From: an uncultured Pseudanabaenaceae cyanobacterium
Lineage (GTDB): Bacteria > Cyanobacteriota > Cyanobacteriia > Pseudanabaenales > Pseudanabaenaceae
NCBI GenBank assembly: GCA_937927915.1
Contig: CALGKB010000008.1
Span: 1 to 64,000 of the forward strand
DNA length: 64,000 bases
Direction: 5' to 3'
Shown: positions 58,345-64,000 of the stretch, piece after piece
Position numbering within the stretch: position 1 is the first letter of the stretch
Layout of the letters: every line of letters begins with the position of its first letter
Program-made: the position numbers and the translations under genes
Notes under the pieces: generated by a model
What the model was told of the DNA's origin: nothing
Seen by the model: only the letters and a program-made list of their open reading frames with translations
Databases searched by the model: none

Positions 58345-59406
58345 TTAATCTGACCTACTCGCTAACTGTAGGACTTCTTTGGCAGAAATACCTTTTTCCC
58401 CGTCGCCAAAGTACCACAAAGAGAGGGCAGCTTCCAGGCGGGAGACGTGTTTGCCAGGTTGGAACAGGGTGGTAAAGCCAAAACTGCGGCGGATGTTGCT
58501 CAGTTCCCCCAAGCGGCTGTCCTGTAAAACCGCCCCCAGGGCGCTAGGGCTAATCCGATCGCTGTCCTGAAAGTTCCAAGCGTTCTGCACGGCGTTAGAA
58601 CTGGCGGGGGGGATGGGACGACGTAGATCAAGGGGAATTTTCCACTGCACCATGACTTCGCGGGTGAGGGGACGATCGGGTTGAAATTCCTGCAGGCTGC
58701 GATCGATGATGCCAGCGTTTGCCAAACCCTGAATAAAGCCAAAATCTGGGTCAGATTGGGGTACATCCCGAAAGAGGGGTAGTTCCCGATCGGGTAGGGC
58801 AGGGCGAATTTGCTGGGCGGGGTCACTAAAGAAGCGATTGTGGGTGGTCACCAACCAGCGGGCATACTCACGGCGGCTAATCGTGGCGTTCATGTTGCGG
58901 TCAACGGGAATCACTCCCAGTTTTTGCAGGTCCCTTAGGTAGGGATTGCTACTGTCAGGGGGAGAGGGCACTGCGGCGGGTGGGGCAGGAGGCGGGGGAG
59001 AAACGGGAGGAGGGAGTGCGGCAAGGGGATTTTGCAATTTGAGGTAATAGAGACTCAGTTCCTGCCCTTGGCTGCTCACAGTTACCAGGTATTGCTGATT
59101 AAAGACAACAAGTTGTTGGTTGGTTTGACTGAGATTTTCCCACTCCTGCTGCCGAAAAAATTTTTGATAGGACTGCAGAGCATCGGCACTATTAGAGACG
59201 TTAAAAACTAGCCATCCTTCCCGATCGTTACCCCTCGCAGCCAGCAGTTGTCCAGGGGGGGCAATGGGCAAGGGAAAGCCAGGGGGCAGGGTAGGGGGGG
59301 CTTCCCACTTTTGCGGTGCGATCGCTGTGCTGAGACTCTCCCCGATGGGGGTATTGGCGCAGGACACTAACAGCAAGGCAAGACTGAGCAGGGCAAGTTT
59401 TTTCAT
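58345..59406 (-). CDS. lipoprotein with S-layer-homology-like domains
   Basis: MKKLALLSLALLLVSCANTP lipobox; ISRREYARWLVTTHNRFF..LFRDVPQSDPDFGFIQGLANAGIID..FQPDRPLTREVMVQW SLH-like motifs. Confidence 0.8.
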   Translation of the reverse strand: MKKLALLSLALLLVSCANTPIGESLSTAIAPQKWEAPPTLPPGFPLPIAPPGQLLAARGNDREGWLVFNVSNSADALQSYQKFFRQQEWENLSQTNQQLVVFNQQYLVTVSSQGQELSLYYLKLQNPLAALPPPVSPPPPAPPAAVPSPPDSSNPYLRDLQKLGVIPVDRNMNATISRREYARWLVTTHNRFFSDPAQQIRPALPDRELPLFRDVPQSDPDFGFIQGLANAGIIDRSLQEFQPDRPLTREVMVQWKIPLDLRRPIPPASSNAVQNAWNFQDSDRISPSALGAVLQDSRLGELSNIRRSFGFTTLFQPGKHVSRLEAALSLWYFGDGEKGISAKEVLQLASRSD

Positions 59407-60356
59407 AGCACCAAGGTCCCTGGGGGATAAACCCCCGCAGTTACAGAACTGTTCAACCAACTGTTAGCTCCCACAATCGTGCCGGCAGCAATTACTGCCT
59501 TTTCCCCCACATAGCAATTGTCCCCAATGTAACAGGGAGGGTATAACCGTGCCTGGTCACTGATATTAGTATTTATACCTAGCCATACCCCCGGTTTGAG
59601 CAACTGGGCACGCCAGTTAAATTTCACCTTGCCCTGCAGAATGTCCAATTGGGCTTGATAGAACTTCTGGGGTGTACCCACATCCAGCCAGTAACCCTCC
59701 CACACAAAGCCCATCATTTTGTAGCCCCGCTCGAGGACTTCTGGAAAAAACACCCGCTCAAAACTCAAGGGTTCTCCCCCAGGATAGAGATCAAACAGGT
59801 GGGGTTGCAGGACGTAGGTACCAGCGTTGATGGTGTTGATACCCTGGGCAAGATAGGTGGCTGCTTGGTCGGGGGTAGGTTTTTCCCGAAATGCTAGGAC
59901 ACAATTTTCCCTGTCCAGTTCCACCAAGCCATAGGGGGTGATGTCCTCTACTCTGGTCAAAGTTAAAGTGACCGCGTTGCCATGGGTTTGATGAAACGTC
60001 AACAATGCCTGGAGGTCTAAATCGGTCAAAATATCAGCGTTGAAGACCAGGAGGGGTTCCCCTGTAAAGTAGGGCTTTGCCAGGGTCAGCGCTCCCGCCG
60101 TATCTAGGGGTGTGACCTCCTCGATGTAGCGAATCTGGGCACCAAACTGCCTGCCATCTGCCAAAAATTCCCGCACCTGCCCCGCCTGATAGTGAACATT
60201 AACTAGAATGTCCGTCACCCCCACTGCCACACACCGTTCCACCAGCCACTGCAAAAAAGGACGATCGATGAGGGGTAACATAGGTTTGGGACAACCGTAG
60301 GTGAGAGGTCGGAGGCGCGTGCCCTTGCCCCCGGCAATAATTACAGCCTGTGCCAT
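59403..60356 (-). CDS. nucleotidyltransferase / mannose-1-phosphate guanylyltransferase-like NDP-sugar synthase
   Basis: AVIIAGGKGTRLRPLTYGCPKPMLPLIDRPFLQWLVE, EPLLVFNADILTDLDL, C-terminal left-handed beta-helix-like repeats. Confidence 0.92.
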   Translation of the reverse strand: MAQAVIIAGGKGTRLRPLTYGCPKPMLPLIDRPFLQWLVERCVAVGVTDILVNVHYQAGQVREFLADGRQFGAQIRYIEEVTPLDTAGALTLAKPYFTGEPLLVFNADILTDLDLQALLTFHQTHGNAVTLTLTRVEDITPYGLVELDRENCVLAFREKPTPDQAATYLAQGINTINAGTYVLQPHLFDLYPGGEPLSFERVFFPEVLERGYKMMGFVWEGYWLDVGTPQKFYQAQLDILQGKVKFNWRAQLLKPGVWLGINTNISDQARLYPPCYIGDNCYVGEKAVIAAGTIVGANSWLNSSVTAGVYPPGTLVL

Positions 60357-60400
60357 CCAATTAGGGGTATAGTTTTAGGAGCATTATAGTTTAGTACCCC

Positions 60401-61375
60401 GTGCTTACTAACAGTCGCACCAAGTTAGCGCCCAAATCCCGCCGCCGCCGCCTGCGATGGGGCAATATTTTGCTACTGGGGGGTGTATGTGTAGCCATTG
60501 GTCTGGGTGCCCTGACCGCCAAATATGTACCTGTGACCGCCATTGACTGGCAAGGACTCCTACAGGGCAGAAATCTCAAGGAGGTGTGGCTGGAAGCCCT
60601 GGGCAAAAATCTCACCACTACCTACCAAGTCTTGGTGCTGGGAGTCGATGGGGGTTCGGGGGAGACAGGGGCAAAATTCAACGGGCGGACAGATACCATC
60701 ATGCTGCTGCGCTTTGATCCCCAGGGCAAAATTACCCTCCTCTCCATTCCCCGCGATACCCAGGTGCATTTGCCAGAGGTGGGGACGGCGAAAATCAATG
60801 CCGCCAATGTCTACGGTGGGATAGAAGAAGTGAAGACTGCCCTGCAAGAATTGCTGCCCCATGTCCGCATCGATCGTTATGTGCGCATTGACACAGGGGG
60901 GTTGCGGGCGGTGATTGACGCCATCGGGGGGGTAGAGGTGGATATACCAGAGCGGATGTACTACGCCGACAAAACCCAGGGCTTGTTGATCGACCTCTAT
61001 CCGGGTAGACAGGTACTCAACGGCAAACAGGCAGAGGCATTTAGTCGCTTCCGGGGGGATGCCAACGCTGACATCGGTAGAATTAAACGGCAACAAATTT
61101 TATTGCAGGCAGTCCAAAAAAAACTCGCTCAGCCCTGGACGATCGCTCGCCTGAAACCCCTTATTGCCGCTGTGCAGGAACATGTAGATACCAACCTGAC
61201 CTCAGAGGAGATGATTGCCCTCGCTGCCTTTAGTCTGAGCTTACCCCCAGAGGGGGTGGCAACTCTTACCCTGCCTGGTCAACCCCGCCTAGAAAATGAC
61301 ATTAGTTACTGGCAGCCAGATTTAGACACAATAGATGCAACGATCGTGCCGCAGTTTCTCACAGAAGGACAATGA
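60401..61375 (+). CDS. LytR-CpsA-Psr (LCP) family protein
   Basis: LVLGVDGGSGETGAKFNGRTDTIMLLRFDPQGKITLLSIPRDTQVHLP, KINAANVYGG, GGVEVDIPERMYYAD, AEAFSRFRGDANADIGRIKRQQ. Confidence 0.93.
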   Translation: MLTNSRTKLAPKSRRRRLRWGNILLLGGVCVAIGLGALTAKYVPVTAIDWQGLLQGRNLKEVWLEALGKNLTTTYQVLVLGVDGGSGETGAKFNGRTDTIMLLRFDPQGKITLLSIPRDTQVHLPEVGTAKINAANVYGGIEEVKTALQELLPHVRIDRYVRIDTGGLRAVIDAIGGVEVDIPERMYYADKTQGLLIDLYPGRQVLNGKQAEAFSRFRGDANADIGRIKRQQILLQAVQKKLAQPWTIARLKPLIAAVQEHVDTNLTSEEMIALAAFSLSLPPEGVATLTLPGQPRLENDISYWQPDLDTIDATIVPQFLTEGQ

Positions 61376-62451
61376 AACTCCTGTTTATTTCCACCTCCGT
61401 TGGTGCCTTTGGCAGTGGTGTAGGGGGCGGTGTGGAACTCACCATCCAAAACCTAGCGCAATACCTTCTCCACAGAGGACATAGGGTGCATCTGGTTGCC
61501 CCCAGTGGTTCCCTCTCTCCCTACATACCGATCGTGGCGCTGCCCGGTGCCCTGCATAGTTTTGCCCAGAACAGCGATCGGGGTGACCCCATTCAATTTC
61601 CCAGTGACTCCGTGGTGGCGGCAATGCTGCAGTACGCCTATGCAATGCAAGACCGTTATGATTTGATTGTCAATTTTGCCTACGACTGGTTACCCTTTTA
61701 TCTCACCTCTTTTTTCACCACGCCCCTAATTCATTTTGTCAGTATGGGGTCAGTCAGTGATGCCCTCGACCATATTATTGTACAAACCGGCAGACAATTT
61801 CCCCGTCGTTTGGGGATGTATACCCATGTGCAAGCCCACAGTTTTGGTGACCCCCAATTAGAAGTAGAAATTCTGGGCAGTGGCATTGATTTAGACCGCT
61901 ATGTCTATGTAGAATCCCCCGCTGATTTTTATGTGTGGATTGGCAGAATCGCTCCCGAAAAAGGGTTAGAAGATGTGGCGGCAGTCAGTGCCCAGCTGGG
62001 CATAGAAGTACAAATTTTTGGCAAAATGCAAGAGGAGGCATACTGGCAGGAATGTAACGCCCTATATCCCCAGGCAAAATTACACTATCAAGGCTTTTTC
62101 CCCACGGAGGAACTGCAAGCAAGAATTGGTAGAGCACGCGCTCTGATTATGACTCCCAAATGGGTAGAAGCCTTTGGCAATGTGGCAATTGAAGCCCTCG
62201 CCTGCGGTGTGCCCGTAATTAGTTACGCCAGGGGAGGACCCGTAGAAATTATTCGCCACAATGAAACAGGTTACCTCGTAGAACCAGATAACATCGAAGC
62301 ACTAGCAGAAGCGATCGGGCGTATCGATCGGATTAGGAGGAGCAAATGCCGTGCCCAAGCGGAGAAAGAATATTCCCTAGAGGCTTTGGGGGAGAGATTT
62401 TTAGCCTGGTTTCAAGGGATCATCAACGGTGCGGGGGGGAGTAAATTATAA
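61372..62451 (+). CDS. glycosyltransferase family 4 protein
   Basis: GVGGGVELTIQNLAQYLLHRGHRVHLV, YVWIGRIAPEKGLEDVAAVSAQLGIEVQIFG, EAFGNVAIEALACGVPVISYARGGPVEII. Confidence 0.92.
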   Translation: MKLLFISTSVGAFGSGVGGGVELTIQNLAQYLLHRGHRVHLVAPSGSLSPYIPIVALPGALHSFAQNSDRGDPIQFPSDSVVAAMLQYAYAMQDRYDLIVNFAYDWLPFYLTSFFTTPLIHFVSMGSVSDALDHIIVQTGRQFPRRLGMYTHVQAHSFGDPQLEVEILGSGIDLDRYVYVESPADFYVWIGRIAPEKGLEDVAAVSAQLGIEVQIFGKMQEEAYWQECNALYPQAKLHYQGFFPTEELQARIGRARALIMTPKWVEAFGNVAIEALACGVPVISYARGGPVEIIRHNETGYLVEPDNIEALAEAIGRIDRIRRSKCRAQAEKEYSLEALGERFLAWFQGIINGAGGSKL

Positions 62452-62476
62452 TTACATAGCTACCCCCACAGATGTT

Positions 62477-63424
62477 ATGGCAATTCACGATCGGTTTATC
62501 CAACTTCTAGAACTGCTGGGCAAAGTAATTCTGGGACAGGAAGAACTACAAAAACAATTACTAGTTGCTTTATTGGCGGGGGGGCACGTCATCCTAGAGG
62601 GAGTACCAGGCACAGGTAAAACCATGACCGTCAAAGTACTAGCCCGTTTAGTACAGGCAGAATTTCGCCGCATACAGTTGACCCCGGATGTTTTACCGTC
62701 GGATATTTTGGGGACAAACATCTTTGATCTAAGCAGTAGAACCTTTGTCTTAAAGCGGGGACCAATTTTCACGCAAATTCTCCTAGCAGATGAAATCAAC
62801 CGTACTCCCCCTAAAACGCAAGCTGCTCTCCTAGAGGCTATGGAAGAACAACAGGTGACCTTGGATGGGGAAACTCTCTTTTTATCGCCCCTCTTTTGGG
62901 TGATTGCCACCCAGAATCCCCTGGAATTTGAAGGTACCTATCCTCTACCGGAGGCACAACTCGATCGCTTTTTGTTTAAGTTATTAGTGACCTATCCCGA
63001 GCGGGCAGCGGAAAAACAGATGTTATCTGACAGTCATCAGAGTTTGGGGACAGCCAAGGAAAGACTGGAAAACATAGAAGGGTTGGTTACAGTAGAAGAC
63101 ATTCTGACCGCCCGCCAACTGGTAAAACAAGTGGAAGTCAAGGAAGTGATCTTTGATTATTTACTCGATCTATCCCAACGCACAAGACAACATCCCGATC
63201 TATCTTTAGGGGTATCTCCCCGTGCTCTAGTGGCGTGGTTACAGGCAGCAAAGGCAAAGGCTTGGATAGAAGGCAGACATTTTGTCACCCCTGATGATAT
63301 AAAGGGAGTAGCATTACCCCTGTTACGCCATCGTCTGTTGCTAAAGCCCGAAGCGCAATTGGACGGTTTGCAGGTAGATGGTGTCGTGACGCACTTACTC
63401 ACTCAAGTACCTGTACCAAGATGA
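62477..63424 (+). CDS. MoxR-family AAA+ ATPase
   Basis: GHVILEGVPGTGKTMTVKVLARLVQAEFRRIQLTPDVLPSDILG, ILLADEINRTPPKTQAALLEAMEEQQVTLDGET, VIATQNPLEFEGTYPLPEAQLDRFLFKL. Confidence 0.95.
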   Translation: MAIHDRFIQLLELLGKVILGQEELQKQLLVALLAGGHVILEGVPGTGKTMTVKVLARLVQAEFRRIQLTPDVLPSDILGTNIFDLSSRTFVLKRGPIFTQILLADEINRTPPKTQAALLEAMEEQQVTLDGETLFLSPLFWVIATQNPLEFEGTYPLPEAQLDRFLFKLLVTYPERAAEKQMLSDSHQSLGTAKERLENIEGLVTVEDILTARQLVKQVEVKEVIFDYLLDLSQRTRQHPDLSLGVSPRALVAWLQAAKAKAWIEGRHFVTPDDIKGVALPLLRHRLLLKPEAQLDGLQVDGVVTHLLTQVPVPR

Positions 63425-64000
63425 ACAATTCCCACCCCAATCCTAGCTACAGTATCAGTCTCAAGCTACGTCTGCCTAACCGTCCCGGTGCCCTTGCCAC
63501 TGTGATCAATGCCCTGGGAGAGAAGGGGGGCAATCTAGGGTGCATTGATCTGCTCAAACAAACCCCCGCCATTTCGGAGCGAGAAATTGTTGTCAATGCC
63601 AGCAGTGAACACCATGCCCTAGAGCTAGTAGAAGTGGCAAAACAGTTACCAGAGGTGGAGTTACTGAGTTGGCAAGACCGCACCTTTGCTCTCCATGAGG
63701 GGGGGAAAATTGCTGTCACTCCCAAGGTGGTAATTGCGCGGCAGGCAGACTTGGCGATGGTCTATACCCCTGGCGTGGGCAGAGTAAGCAAAGCTATTGC
63801 CGATGACCCCAGGGCTGTCTATCGTTATACCATCAAGGGCAACACGATCGGGATTGTCACCGATGGCAGTGCTGTCTTGGGTTTGGGAAATTTAGGACCA
63901 GAGGCTGCTTTACCAGTGATGGAGGGGAAGGCAATGTTGTTTAAGCAGTTTGCCGGTTTAGATGCTTTCCCTATTTGTTTGGCAACCCAGGATACAGAAG
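63421..64000 (+). CDS. ACT-domain malic enzyme, 3' end outside window (partial)
   Basis: ATGA overlap with moxR. SISLKLRLPNRPGALATVINALGEKGGNLGCIDLL (ACT), then DLAMVYTPGVGRVSKAIADDP..YTIKGNTIGIVTDGSAVLGLGNLGPEAALPVMEGKAMLFKQFAGLDAFPI. Confidence 0.93.
   Translation, partial: MNNSHPNPSYSISLKLRLPNRPGALATVINALGEKGGNLGCIDLLKQTPAISEREIVVNASSEHHALELVEVAKQLPEVELLSWQDRTFALHEGGKIAVTPKVVIARQADLAMVYTPGVGRVSKAIADDPRAVYRYTIKGNTIGIVTDGSAVLGLGNLGPEAALPVMEGKAMLFKQFAGLDAFPICLATQDTE

Noticed and set aside
1-64000. CRISPR array, prophage or defence island
   Set aside because: No regularly spaced identical repeats, no cas/RM/TA operon and no phage structural genes seen.

Overview
64 kb chromosomal window from a cyanobacterium. 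Supporting evidence: acsF, petJ (cytochrome c6), menA, DUF1818, a KaiA C-terminal domain, ClpP/ClpR paralogues, and a very dense CGATCG (HIP1-like) palindrome. The window is gene-dense and mostly core metabolism and housekeeping. It opens inside a chemotaxis-type operon (MCP <- double-CheW <- PatA-type response regulator <- CheR) and closes inside an ACT-domain malic enzyme gene. I found one tRNA (Arg-ACG), and no rRNA, CRISPR array, intact prophage or recognisable defence island. The most interesting observations are: (1) an isolated, receiver-less kaiA with no ATG start and no adjacent kaiBC; (2) a long serine hydroxymethyltransferase resembling the chlamydial type; (3) a decayed trmO/tsaA-like gene beside a 381-bp segment bounded by perfect 16-bp inverted repeats; (4) a short membrane-protein ORF that can be continued by a -1 shift on a U UUU UUG heptamer; (5) a three-gene ClpR/ClpP/ClpP cluster with an altered active-site context in the middle copy; (6) YTTAA direct repeats with 10- or 11-bp period upstream of acsF, petJ and kaiA; (7) several decayed coding remnants in the few long intergenic gaps. 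I did not find convincing evidence of a wholly new multi-gene system. Identifications rest on sequence motifs and remembered family patterns, not database searches.
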